A stretch of DNA of 64,000 bases from Blastochloris viridis (lineage in GTDB: Bacteria > Pseudomonadota > Alphaproteobacteria > Rhizobiales > Xanthobacteraceae): positions 1,156,001-1,220,000 of the forward strand of contig NZ_CP012946.1 of NCBI RefSeq assembly GCF_001402875.1, given 5' to 3'. Below the pieces are notes generated by a model. It was not told the DNA's origin. It searched no databases and worked only from the letters and a program-made list of their open reading frames with translations. Made by a program: the position numbers and the translations under genes. Every line of letters starts with the position of its first letter. Within the stretch, counting starts at the first letter, position 1. Shown piece after piece: positions 35,135 through 42,324 of the stretch.

Positions 35135-35815
35135 ATGGCGAGCGGATGGAGCACCCCGGTCGACATCTATTGCGAGCGCACCACCGCGGCGCTGTGGGCG
35201 GAGCCGCTGAATGCCGCGACCAACGCGGCGTTCGTGGTCGCTGCGGTTGCGGCCCTGGCGCTGTGGCGGCGCAGCGGCCGGCGCGGCGACTGGCCGGCGC
35301 TCGTGCTCATCGCCGTCACCGCGCTGGTCGGCGTCGGCTCGTTGCTGTTCCACACCGTGGCGACGCGGTGGGCCGGGCTGGCCGACGTCATTCCGATCAT
35401 GGTGTTCATCGTCGTCTATCTGGTGCTGGCGCTGCGCCGCGTTCTCGGGCTCGGCCTCATCGCCACCGGGGCTGGGCTGGCGCTGTTTTTCGCGGTGTCG
35501 GCGGCGATGCCGGCGCTGGTGCGGCTGGCGCCGGGGCCGTGGGCGAGTTCGCAAAGCTATTTTCCGGCGCTGATCGCGCTGGTGACGGTGGGCGCGATTG
35601 GCCGGGCGATGCCGGCGGCGGCCGGCGTCCGCGCCAGCGCCGACGCGCTGCTGCTCGCCGCCGGCCTGTTCACGGTGTCGCTGATCGCCCGGATGGCCGA
35701 TCTGCCGCTGTGCGACGCACTGCCGTCCGGCACGCATTTCCTGTGGCACCTGCTCAACGCCACCGTGCTCTACGTGCTGCTGCGCGCCGCCATCCTGCAT
35801 CGGGCGGCGGCGTGA
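35135..35815 (+). CDS. ceramidase-like membrane protein (CREST superfamily)
   Basis: A 226-residue, seven-helix membrane protein with the motifs of the alkaline ceramidase/PAQR superfamily: DIYCER at 10-15 and AEPLNAATNA, SLLFHT near residue 69-74 (serine and histidine), and a C-terminal THFLWHLLNA with two histidines. These residues form a zinc site in alkaline ceramidases. Bacteria of this order rarely make sphingolipids, so the substrate may be another N-acylated lipid such as an ornithine lipid; that is inference. The start at 35135 is the first ATG before the DIYCER motif. Confidence 0.8.
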   Translation: MASGWSTPVDIYCERTTAALWAEPLNAATNAAFVVAAVAALALWRRSGRRGDWPALVLIAVTALVGVGSLLFHTVATRWAGLADVIPIMVFIVVYLVLALRRVLGLGLIATGAGLALFFAVSAAMPALVRLAPGPWASSQSYFPALIALVTVGAIGRAMPAAAGVRASADALLLAAGLFTVSLIARMADLPLCDALPSGTHFLWHLLNATVLYVLLRAAILHRAAA

Positions 35816-35821
35816 TCGCGG

Positions 35822-36157
35822 TCAGTGGCAGGCCGGGCCCATGCGGGCGGCGACCTCGGGCGGCACGCCGTAGTCGCGCAGGATGGAGGCGAGGTCGCAG
35901 CAGCCGCTCGACTCGCGCTGCACCGCCAGCATCCACAGCGCCTCGGCGGCGTCTGCCACCAGCGGCTCGCGCGTGGCGGCGCCGGCGCCGCGAGGCGCGG
36001 CGTCGAACGTCTTGAGCGCGGCGATGGCGTGCTCCAGCCGGCGGCCGATGCGGCCGAGCGAGGCAGCTTTTTCCTGCGCGATCTCGTAATCGAGGCCGAC
36101 CCCGGTGCGGGTGCGGCTGCGCAACTCGGATACGAAGGTGGGCGGCTTCAGCGTCAT
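35822..36157 (-). CDS. small conserved helical protein, unknown function
   Basis: A 111-residue protein, probably all helical, with LDYEIAQEKAASLGRIGRRLEHAIAALK as its strongest feature (shown here as LDYEIAQEKAASLGRIG) and a C-terminal GCCDLASILRDYGVPPEVA. It looks like one of the short uncharacterised families of Rhizobiales, possibly DUF6665, but I cannot assign a function. ATG at 36157 (MTLKPPTFVSEL) is preferred to 36202. It converges with the ceramidase-like gene, leaving only six bases between stops. Confidence 0.7.
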   Translation of the reverse strand: MTLKPPTFVSELRSRTRTGVGLDYEIAQEKAASLGRIGRRLEHAIAALKTFDAAPRGAGAATREPLVADAAEALWMLAVQRESSGCCDLASILRDYGVPPEVAARMGPACH

Positions 36158-36357
36158 GCGGCGCCCCCGGCAGCGCGGCCGCGAGAGCCGCGTCGATCGC
36201 AAAAATTATACAGCAACGCGGCGGTCCGACCAACGATTGCAGCGGCGCGGCGCCCGGCGGCTTTAAGGAAGATCACGCCGCGCCGCCGGTTTCTTTGCAC
36301 GCGATGCAAAATGGCCGGGCGCAGGCCCGGCCATCGCAGCGGCGGCACCGGCCGCGG

Positions 36358-37677
36358 TCAGTTGCCGTCGATCGTGCGCACCACCGAGTTGGTCGGCTTG
36401 CCGGAGCTGCCGGCGGTGGGCGCGCCCTTCATCTCCTTAGCCACCTCGGCGTCAACGTCCGGCAGCGTGTCCAGCGGCGCCTTGGCGGTGAGATGAACCA
36501 CCCGGTAGCCGCCGGCCTTGAGGGCGTCGAGCAGCATCGGTGCGGCCTTCGCCGTCACCGCCTGGAAATCGTGCATCAGGATGATGCCCTTGCCGGTGCG
36601 CTGCAGCTTGGACATCACCTGCTTGACCACCGCCTCCGGCTTCTTGGTCTTGAAGTCGAAGGAATCGACGTCGCACGAGAACACCGCCACGTTGCGCTCG
36701 GCGAGGTAGGACAGCATCGCCGGCGGGTGGCGCAGCGCCGGGAAGCGGAAGAACGGCGACGGTGGCGCGCCGAGCGCGAGGTGGACGGCGCTGGCGCCCT
36801 TCTCGAACTCGGCCTTACCGTCGACCGTCTTCCTGGTCAGGTCGACGTGAGACCATGTGTGCGAGCCGATGGTGTGGCCTTGCGCCGCCACCTGCCGCAG
36901 GATCTCCGGGTGCCAGATGGTGTGCTTGCCGACGGGGAAGAACGTCGCCTTGGTGCAGTGGTGGGCGAGAGCCTCCAGCACCGCCGGGGTGTTGCGCGGC
37001 CACGGCCCGTCGTCGAACGTCAGCACCACCTCGCCGGGCTTGAGGAAATCGTAGGCCTTGAAGTGCTCGAAGCCGAAGCCGGGCCCGCCGGTGGTGTCGA
37101 TCTCGACGGTGCGGGCAAGGCCGATGGCGTTGGGGTTGCCTGGGCAGTCGGCCGGCGCGGCGACCGGCACCGGCGCGGCCGAGGCGACCGGCGGTGCGCT
37201 GGCGATGGGCGCGGCGGCGCTGGTCGCCGGCCTGGTCAGGTCCGGGCTGATCAGGACCGGGGTGACCTCCTGGATCGCCCGCGCCGGCGCGACCGGCGCA
37301 AGGGCCGCCGGCGCCTGGCTGACGGGGGCTTGGTCGATGGGGGCTCGGTCGATGGGGGCTTGGCTGACCGGCGACAGGCCGGTCACTGGGTTGGCCGCCG
37401 CGGGCTTGGACATCAGCGCCGGGGCGTTCGGCCCATGCACCATCGGGGCGCGGGCCGGCGCGGCGTCCTCGGCGGCGGCTGCCGCCGCCGGGACAGCGGC
37501 GGCCGGCGTGACCGGAGAGGGCGCGGCCGGCACCAGCGCCGGCGAATCGGGGCCGCGCACCACCGGCGCCGATTGGGCGGCGGCGCCTGAAACGGCACCC
37601 GGCATCGGGATCGTTGCCAACATCACCGCCGCCATCGCCGACAGCAATGAACGGCCCTGCGGCCTCGGAACCAGCAT
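36358..37677 (-). CDS. secreted polysaccharide deacetylase (NodB domain)
   Basis: A 439-residue protein: signal peptide (cut near AAAQ, residue 35), a Pro/Ala-rich linker (about 36-178) and a NodB-type carbohydrate esterase 4 domain (about 205-410). Catalytic features are TFDDGP (D222, D223) and the zinc ligands H273 and H277 in SHTWSH, followed by RFPALRHP. It should remove acetyl groups from a cell-wall or surface polysaccharide in the periplasm. The linker contains an internal near-repeat: RGPDSPALVPAAPSPVT (41-57) and HGPNAPALMSKPAAANPVT (81-99), plus QAPID/RAPID/QAPVS short repeats. Start at the first ATG before the signal peptide. Confidence 0.87.
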   Translation of the reverse strand: MLVPRPQGRSLLSAMAAVMLATIPMPGAVSGAAAQSAPVVRGPDSPALVPAAPSPVTPAAAVPAAAAAAEDAAPARAPMVHGPNAPALMSKPAAANPVTGLSPVSQAPIDRAPIDQAPVSQAPAALAPVAPARAIQEVTPVLISPDLTRPATSAAAPIASAPPVASAAPVPVAAPADCPGNPNAIGLARTVEIDTTGGPGFGFEHFKAYDFLKPGEVVLTFDDGPWPRNTPAVLEALAHHCTKATFFPVGKHTIWHPEILRQVAAQGHTIGSHTWSHVDLTRKTVDGKAEFEKGASAVHLALGAPPSPFFRFPALRHPPAMLSYLAERNVAVFSCDVDSFDFKTKKPEAVVKQVMSKLQRTGKGIILMHDFQAVTAKAAPMLLDALKAGGYRVVHLTAKAPLDTLPDVDAEVAKEMKGAPTAGSSGKPTNSVVRTIDGN

Positions 37678-38066
37678 GGAAGACCTCCGCTCGGCGAACG
37701 ACCCGCGACTGTCGCGATCCCGCGCGAGATTACATTTAACAAAAGGTTAGCGCGACCAGCGGCGAGAACAAGCCATGTTGCCGTTGTCGCGGTGCACAAG
37801 GCACTGCGCGGGCCCTGCGCCGAGCCGCTCGGCCGCCGCCGAGCCCGTTGCGCCGGCTCGATTCGGCGGCTCTGTCACCATGACATGCGCGGCGGCCGAC
37901 ACCCGGCGCCGGCCGCCGGCCGGGCGATTCGCGCCTGAGCAACCGAAACGTCGATTTTGTAACGGAAGGATGTTGCCTCAAGTAACTGAAACATTGGCGG
38001 TGGCGGCCGAGGTGTAGGGCTGCCTCACGCAATCCGCCCCAGGGTGCGCCTGCGAACAAGGGGCAG
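37678..38066. other. non-coding gap upstream of the deacetylase gene
   Basis: These 389 bases hold no recognisable gene. The part next to the deacetylase start is AT-rich (GATTACATTTAACAAAAGG near 37725-37745) and is a plausible promoter region for it. The rest is GC-rich and unassigned. Confidence 0.35.
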
Positions 38067-38282
38067 ATGATGCAGAGGGTGTCCGGGTCGATCGTCGTGC
38101 GTCTGCATGGGCTGTTCGCTGAGCTGGCGGGCGCGGTGCTGTGGGCCAACGATCCAGGCGACCGCGCGGCGTTCGCCGTCTCCAAGCAGACGTTCCACAC
38201 CTTTGACGCGCTGTTCGCGCGCAACGGGGCGGATATGAGCCGCCGCCTGATCGCGGTCAGCGTGGTGTCGGCCTGGTGCTGA
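38067..38282 (+). CDS. hypothetical protein, possibly frameshifted
   Basis: A 71-residue reading frame of unknown function and uncertain reality. At its end (from 38234) the frame reads MSRRLIAVSVVSAWC and stops, while another frame over the same bases continues as GVGLVLIGVVAAIVTIARG, a good membrane helix. This suggests either a one- or two-base indel in a small membrane protein gene or a chance open frame. No domain is recognised. Confidence 0.3.
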   Translation: MMQRVSGSIVVRLHGLFAELAGAVLWANDPGDRAAFAVSKQTFHTFDALFARNGADMSRRLIAVSVVSAWC

Positions 38283-38347
38283 TCGGCGTCGTGGCCGCCA
38301 TCGTCACCATCGCCCGCGGCGTCGGCCGGCCGGCGGTGCGATGCGGC

Positions 38348-38596
38348 TCAGCGCTTGATGCAGCGTGACACCCGCGGGCCGCCGTCGGCATATTTCGCCT
38401 TGTCGGTGGTCTTGCGGCTGTTGACCACCACCTCGCGCAGTTCGCCGGCCTTGCAGACGCCGTCGTCGACCAGCACGCGCTGGCCGACCCGCAGCGTGCC
38501 GGAGGCCGGCTCGGTCGGGAAAATCGGCGGGGCGGCGGCGGCCGGCGCGGCGGCGAGCGCCGCAAGGCCGGCCAAGGCGAACAGGAGGTGGCGCAT
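38348..38596 (-). CDS. small secreted protein, unknown function
   Basis: An 82-residue protein with a signal peptide (MRHLLFALAGLAALAAAPAAA) and a mature part of about 60 residues containing GTLRVGQRVLVDDGVCKAGE and a final cysteine (SRCIKR), so one disulfide is possible. Short exported proteins with this RVGQRVLVDDG pattern are frequent in Bradyrhizobium relatives, possibly the DUF6719 family; no function is known to me. ATG at 38596 begins the signal peptide and has GGAGG upstream. Confidence 0.72.
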   Translation of the reverse strand: MRHLLFALAGLAALAAAPAAAAPPIFPTEPASGTLRVGQRVLVDDGVCKAGELREVVVNSRKTTDKAKYADGGPRVSRCIKR

Positions 38597-38657
38597 GGCT
38601 GATTCGAGTTCCGCTTGGTCGGTTCGCTCGCCCGCCATCCGCGCGAGTTTTCAGCGA

Positions 38658-38694
38658 ACGGAATGCCAGAATCCGGCCGGACCGGCCAGATTTC
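38658..38694. repeat. dispersed palindromic repeat, family A copy 4 (short)
   Basis: CAGAATCCGGCCGGACCGGC and CAGATTTCGCA reproduce the palindromic core of family A with several changes. It lies between two divergent small genes. Confidence 0.45.
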
Positions 38695-38797
38695 GCAGGA
38701 CAGGGAGCCGCAGCATGCCGGCGCTGTCAACCGCGGCCGCTCCGGCGCGACGGCACATCGCGCGACGGCCGGCGGTGGCGGATCAGGAGAATGCGCG

Positions 38798-39238
38798 ATG
38801 AAAATTCTGCCGCCGGTGCTGGTTGCCGCCTCAGTGGCGGCGATGGTGGCGCTGCACCTTGTCGCGCCGGGGCCGGCGGTGGTCGCCGGCGCGGCGCGCT
38901 GGCTCGGCGTGGCGGCGATGGCCGGCGGCTTCGGGCTGGCGTTGGCGGTGTCGCGGCTGTTCGCGCGGCGCGCCGCCAATATCAACACCTTCAAGGCGCC
39001 GACCGCGCTGGTGACCGACGGGCCGTTCCGCGTCAGCCGCAATCCGATCTATCTCGGCTTCAGCGTGTTTCTGCTCGGCCTTGCCGTCGCGCTCGGCGGC
39101 GCGCTGCCGTTCGCGGTGGTGATGGCGTTCGTGGTGGTGGCCGACCGCTGGTACATTCCGTTCGAGGAAGCGGCGATGCGACGTGCGTTCGGTGCGGCTT
39201 ACGCCGACTACGCCCGCCGGGTGCGGCGCTGGCTGTGA
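38798..39238 (+). CDS. isoprenylcysteine carboxyl methyltransferase-family membrane protein
   Basis: A 146-residue membrane protein of the ICMT/phospholipid methyltransferase superfamily. The C-terminal half has the S-adenosylmethionine-binding signature TDGPFRVSRNPIYLGF followed by the conserved acids in PFEEAAMRRAFGAAYADYA and RRVRRWL. Bacterial members methylate phospholipids or other small lipophilic acceptors; the acceptor here is unknown. ATG at 38798 is the start of the first helix, with AGGAG seven bases upstream (CAGGAGAATGCGCGATG). An upstream in-frame extension has no homology. Confidence 0.82.
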   Translation: MKILPPVLVAASVAAMVALHLVAPGPAVVAGAARWLGVAAMAGGFGLALAVSRLFARRAANINTFKAPTALVTDGPFRVSRNPIYLGFSVFLLGLAVALGGALPFAVVMAFVVVADRWYIPFEEAAMRRAFGAAYADYARRVRRWL

Positions 39239-39290
39239 CGCGGCTCGCCGGGTGCCGGCGCCGCCATTTCTGGCGGCGCCGGCGAACCGG

Positions 39291-39620
39291 TCAGGGGCAG
39301 TACCAGATCGGTCCGATGGCGGTGCAGCCGCGCCGGTTCCAATCCCGCGGCCGCTCGTGGTAGCGGCGCCAGCCCGGCGGCGGCCGGCGCTCGCGATTAA
39401 AGCTGCGGACCGGGTCCGGCCGGTGCGCCCGGCTGTCGGGGCCGCGGCGGTTGTCGAAATCGCGGCGGTTGTCGGGGCCGCGGCGGCTATCGGCGTCGCG
39501 ATCCGGCCCGCGCTGGGCGAGCAGCATTTCGTGCGGCGCGCTGGCGGCCTGCGCCGGCGATTGAATGAGCACGAACGCCAGCGCCAGACTCGCGGCGCTT
39601 TGACAAACCAGTTTCAGCAT
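39291..39620 (-). CDS. small secreted Arg-rich protein, unknown function
   Basis: A 109-residue protein with a signal peptide (MLKLVCQSAASLALAFVLIQ then SPAQAAS, cut after AQA) and a highly charged, repetitive mature part: RRGPDNRRDFDNRRGPDSR is an 11-residue near-repeat. The end (RRGCTAIGPIWYCP) carries two cysteines. I do not recognise a family; it looks disordered except for the C-terminus. ATG at 39620 is chosen as the signal peptide start over 39647. Confidence 0.7.
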   Translation of the reverse strand: MLKLVCQSAASLALAFVLIQSPAQAASAPHEMLLAQRGPDRDADSRRGPDNRRDFDNRRGPDSRAHRPDPVRSFNRERRPPPGWRRYHERPRDWNRRGCTAIGPIWYCP

Positions 39621-39691
39621 CTGTTTCTCCGTTTCATCATGGCTCAACGGTTGAGCGTGGGCACGGGTTCACCGATCCGGAAAATAATCCG

Positions 39692-39803
39692 GCTAGAGCA
39701 TTCTCCGCAAAAGTGGATACCGGTTTTGCGAAAGAGAATGCGATAACTCAAAGGCTTAGAGCGGCCACCTGGTGCGATCAGATTCGGCGGACGCTCTAAG
39801 GTG
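39692..39803. repeat. Rhizobiales-type double-hairpin intergenic repeat (family E)
   Basis: Two hairpins in tandem: GCATTCTCCGCAAAA / TTTTGCGAAAGAGAATGC at 39698-39741 around GTGGATACCGG, and CTTAGAGCG / CGCTCTAAG at 39755-39800. The words AGAGCATT, GTGGATACCGGTTTTGCG and GCTCTAA recur in many Rhizobiales genomes as an intergenic repeat (from memory). Only one copy is in this window. Confidence 0.7.
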
Positions 39804-39864
39804 ACGAAAGCCGCGTCGGCCCGTCCATCGGGGCGCCAGTGCCGCACGTTCAAAGGGGGAGGTC

Positions 39865-40212
39865 ATGGTCGTCACCATCTACGGCATTAAGTCCTGCGAT
39901 ACGATGAAAAAAGCGCGGGCCTGGCTGGAGGCGCACGGCGTCGCCTACGCCTTCCACGACTACAAGGCCGCCGGGGTCGAGCCGGCGCGGCTCGAGGGGT
40001 GGGCGCGGCAGGTCGGCTGGGAGACGCTGCTCAACCGCGCCGGCACCACGTTTCGCAAGCTGCCGGAGGCGGCAAAGGCCGACCTCGATGAGGCCGGGGC
40101 GCTGGCGCTGATGGCGGCGCAGCCGTCGATGATCAAGCGCCCGGTGCTCGACGCCGGCGGCACGCTGGTGGTCGGCTTCAAGCCGGAGGTCTATGCCAAG
40201 ACGTTCGGGTGA
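39865..40212 (+). CDS. ArsC/Spx-family protein (YffB-like)
   Basis: A 115-residue thioredoxin-fold protein with the opening TIYGIKSCDTMKKARAWLE; C11 is the single cysteine of the ArsC-like site. The body (FHDYKAAGV, LNRAGTTFRKLP, IKRPVLDAGGTLVVGF) is that of the YffB branch, which are glutathione-dependent reductases of unknown substrate rather than arsenate reductases. No ars genes are nearby. ATG at 39865 is two bases after a GTC codon in GGGGGAGGTCATG, giving a strong Shine-Dalgarno (GGGGGAGG). Confidence 0.87.
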   Translation: MVVTIYGIKSCDTMKKARAWLEAHGVAYAFHDYKAAGVEPARLEGWARQVGWETLLNRAGTTFRKLPEAAKADLDEAGALALMAAQPSMIKRPVLDAGGTLVVGFKPEVYAKTFG

Positions 40213-40310
40213 GGCGGGGCCTCGTGGTGGGGTGAAAGGCGCCTGGGCGGCGAGGCGCTGCTCGGTTGCGGGATCGATGCTGACGTGCAACCCTCGATAT
40301 GGAGGGGCTC

Positions 40311-40508
40311 GTGGGCATCGATTCACGCGATATCATCCGCCTGTTGGAGCAGGACGGGTGGATTTATGTGGGCGCCACCGGCAGCCACTACCACTTCAGG
40401 CATCCGGCAAAGCCCGGCAAGGTCACCGTGCCTCACCCGCGCAAGGACTTGCATCCGAAGACCGCGCGATCGATCTTTCGGATGGCGGGCTTGAAGGAGC
40501 CGCGATGA
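40311..40508 (+). CDS. hicA: HicA-family mRNA interferase toxin
   Basis: A 65-residue double-stranded-RNA-binding-fold toxin of the HicA family. The catalytic histidine is H26 in GSHYHFRHP, and the N-terminus IDSRDIIRLLEQDGW and C-terminus HPKTARSIFRMAGL are standard. GTG at 40311 is preferred to ATG 40299 because GGAGG lies five bases before it; an ATG start would include part of that site. The toxin precedes the antitoxin and overlaps it by four bases (ATGA). It cleaves mRNA and is neutralised by HicB. Confidence 0.87.
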   Translation: MGIDSRDIIRLLEQDGWIYVGATGSHYHFRHPAKPGKVTVPHPRKDLHPKTARSIFRMAGLKEPR

Positions 40509-40792
40509 TGGCCGGTTATCTCGCATTGGTGCACAAGGACGCGGGCACGAGCTACGGCGTCAGCTTTCCGGACGTTCCGGGCTGCGTGTCGGCTGGCGAT
40601 ACGCTGGAGGAAGCGCTGGCCAATGCGGCGGAGGCGCTTGGCGGACACCTCGCTTTGCTCGCCACCGATGGCGACTCGGTGCCGTCCCCGCGCAGCTTCG
40701 AAGCCTTGCGGGCGGATGCCAGCCTCGCCGACGAGTTTGAGGATGCGGTGGTGAGCTTCGTTCAGCCGCACGCCACCGCCTCGGCGGCCTGA
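40505..40792 (+). CDS. hicB: HicB-family antitoxin
   Basis: A 95-residue antitoxin with the HicB core (SYGVSFPDVPGCVSAGDTLE then ALANAAEALGGHL), a degenerate RNase H-like fold that blocks HicA. The usual C-terminal DNA-binding helix-turn-helix or ribbon-helix-helix of longer HicB proteins (about 130-145 residues) is not recognisable here; the C-terminal 35 residues are acidic (ADASLADEFEDAVVSFVQ). Autoregulation may therefore be weak or absent. Start at the first of two ATG codons that overlap the hicA stop. Confidence 0.85.
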   Translation: MMAGYLALVHKDAGTSYGVSFPDVPGCVSAGDTLEEALANAAEALGGHLALLATDGDSVPSPRSFEALRADASLADEFEDAVVSFVQPHATASAA

Positions 40793-40812
40793 GGCGCGGC
40801 GGCGCTTCGCGC

Positions 40813-40854
40813 CGGTCGTCCCCGGCGAGCATCGCGAAGCGATGCGAGGGAAGC
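40813..40854. repeat. dispersed repeat, family D copy 1
   Basis: CCGGTCGTCCCCGGCGAGC, then a variable hairpin (CATCGC, GAA, GCGATG), then CGAGGGAAG. The same frame of conserved ends around a changing hairpin is seen at 41004-41054 and, reversed, at 42163-42209. Confidence 0.65.
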
Positions 40855-40863
40855 GGCTTTACC

Positions 40864-40988
40864 GTCGTCCCGGCCAAGCGGCGGGATGCTTGCATCCGCC
40901 GCGCGACCCGGGACCGTTTGCAGGAAGGGGGTTCTTTCCTGAAAACGGTCCCGGCTCTCACGGCGTCGCCGTTCGGCCGGGACGACGA
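40864..40988. repeat. palindromic repeat, family C copy 2
   Basis: A 125-bp palindrome with perfect 13-bp ends (CGTCGTCCCGGCC / GGCCGGGACGACG) and a nested stem CGGGACCGTTT-CAGGAA / TTCCTG-AAACGGTCCCG. The left half matches the copy at 27829. It lies between two family D copies. Confidence 0.7.
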
Positions 40989-41003
40989 CCGGGGAAAGGG
41001 CAC

Positions 41004-41054
41004 CGGTCGTCCCCGGCGAGCGCGGCATCAGCCGCGCGAGGGAAGGGGACCCAT
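41004..41054. repeat. dispersed repeat, family D copy 2
   Basis: CCGGTCGTCCCCGGCGAGC with hairpin GCGCGGC/GCCGCGC and GAGGGAAGGGGACCCAT. The hairpin sequence differs from copy 1 but its pairing is kept, as expected if structure is selected. Confidence 0.65.
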
Positions 41055-41200
41055 GGACCACGCCAGCCGACACCTTGCCGCACCGCCTAGTGCGGCTTGT
41101 GGATCGGGATGGCCGGTCCAAGCCCGGTCATGACGGAGGGTAATGACGTAGTAGCGTAAGCGTATTGCGGCGATTAGGCCGGGTCGACCGTGATCGAAAA

Positions 41201-41230
41201 TGGCGGAATACGCTGCGCTATTCCACCCTA
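41201..41230. repeat. REP-like palindrome
   Basis: TGGCGGAATACGCTGCGCTA and the following TTCCACCCTA form an imperfect hairpin (GGCGGAATA..TATTCCACC). Words of this type occur as REP elements in many Proteobacteria. The remainder of the 470-base gap 40793-41262 is filled by the repeats listed above; no gene was found. Confidence 0.5.
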
Positions 41231-41262
41231 CGCTTGCTATTCCATCTGGCGCTGCTCGTCCT

Positions 41263-41706
41263 TTAAATTAACTTCCATTGTCGTTCTAAACGTGCGATGT
41301 CCGCCGATATCAAATCTCGAAGTCGTGATGTATATATATTTCCGCCCACCTTGATAAGGATTACTTTAGATTTTATTATATTATTAATATATTTGTTAGT
41401 TTCGGGGGACAAATGTGGTTTTATTGCTGCGTACTCTGGAAGAAGCATCACTTTCTGGATCGCAAATTGATCGGAGAGAAATCCGTTTCTTGACACGCGG
41501 CCGTTAGGGAAGGCGTCTGAGGGTTGATTTTTGAAATTTTCTATACTCAAAAGTCGAGTGCGCCATTGCTCAATTCGCTTTTCACGGCTTGATCGGGTTT
41601 CTATTTTTTGGTCGAAGTACCACTTTGCCCAAGGTGTCAAGAAAGCGCCAATTCCACCGAGAATTGGAGGTAGTACAAAGCGGGTGAAGATGTCCAATAG
41701 TTCCAT
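41263..41706 (-). CDS. AT-rich orphan gene, unknown function, one membrane segment
   Basis: A 147-residue protein with no family I recognise. One hydrophobic segment (FVLPPILGGIGAFLTPWAKW, residues 11-30) is followed by a charged, probably cytoplasmic helical region (IETRSSREKRIEQWRTRLLS) and a C-terminal IARLERQWKLI. Codon use is far more AT-rich than in the neighbours (AAA, ATA, ATT, TTA codons are frequent), which indicates recent transfer. It lies within a repeat-rich patch together with two more orphan genes. Confidence 0.68.
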   Translation of the reverse strand: MELLDIFTRFVLPPILGGIGAFLTPWAKWYFDQKIETRSSREKRIEQWRTRLLSIENFKNQPSDAFPNGRVSRNGFLSDQFAIQKVMLLPEYAAIKPHLSPETNKYINNIIKSKVILIKVGGNIYTSRLRDLISADIARLERQWKLI

Positions 41707-41764
41707 GACTACGCTCAGAAAGTAGAGGAGTTCCGGGGGCTATATGTCTTGCAGGTCGGCCTGC

Positions 41765-42013
41765 TCACGCCGCTTTCTCAGGCCGCCGGGTCATGTCGCC
41801 ACGACCGACCAGAAGCCCGGCAACCGAGATGTCCTCGTCGAGCGCATCCCAATGCAGCCCGTTCCGGCTGATCTCGACCTCGGCGCGCTGTTCGGGCGAG
41901 GCGTGAAGGAGGCGCGGAAACCACGCCAGCGGCACGCCCAGCGTGCGGCCGTCAGAAAGGTCGACCCACATCAATTCGGTGTCGAACCGCACATGGATTG
42001 GCGAGACGGTCAT
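41765..42013 (-). CDS. DUF2442-domain protein
   Basis: An 82-residue protein matching DUF2442: VRFDTELMWVDLSDGRTLGV then PLAWFPRLLHASPEQRAEVE and GLHWDALDEDISVAGLL. DUF2442 proteins often sit beside a DUF4160 protein as a suspected toxin-antitoxin pair, but no DUF4160 gene is found on either side here. ATG at 42013 (MTVSPIHVRFD) is chosen; an extension to 42163 has no homology. GC content is normal, unlike the flanking orphan genes. Confidence 0.78.
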   Translation of the reverse strand: MTVSPIHVRFDTELMWVDLSDGRTLGVPLAWFPRLLHASPEQRAEVEISRNGLHWDALDEDISVAGLLVGRGDMTRRPEKAA

Positions 42014-42162
42014 TGGCGTTCCGGCCTGCTTCGACAGCAGGCAAGTGTGCGGCGCAGGATGGATGCTGTGCAAGCGCCATTGCGAGCGCCAGCTCGTCGC
42101 CGTCGCATGCCCTGGGGTTCCCGCGTGTCGGAGCTGCGCGAGATTGAGTCGGCGGAAGATCA

Positions 42163-42209
42163 ATGGGTCCCCTTCCCGAGCGCCTGCGGCGCTCGCCGGG
42201 GACGACGGG
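42163..42209. repeat. dispersed repeat, family D copy 3 (inverted)
   Basis: ATGGGTCCCCTTCCCGAG, hairpin CGCC/GGCG and CTCGCCGGGGACGACGGG are the reverse complement of copy 2. It lies in the 311-base gap 42014-42324, which otherwise holds no gene; a second REP-like word (GCGCCCTACGTTGCTGCG) is near 42300. Confidence 0.6.
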
Positions 42210-42324
42210 TGGCGGTTCCGGCATCATTGCGGCGGCGCGCGCGGAACGAGAACCCACACCCAGCCTGCGCGGGGCCTTGGAGGGCGCACTAGCGATAGAG
42301 TGCTGCGCCCTACGTTGCTGCGGG

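Noticed and set aside
39644..39853. 69-codon frame on the minus strand covering the family E repeat
   Set aside because: It runs straight through the palindromic repeat and has no homology or ribosome binding site.
42014..42324. A DUF4160 partner gene for the DUF2442 gene
   Set aside because: None of the frames in this gap resembles DUF4160, and the stretch is occupied by an inverted family D repeat.
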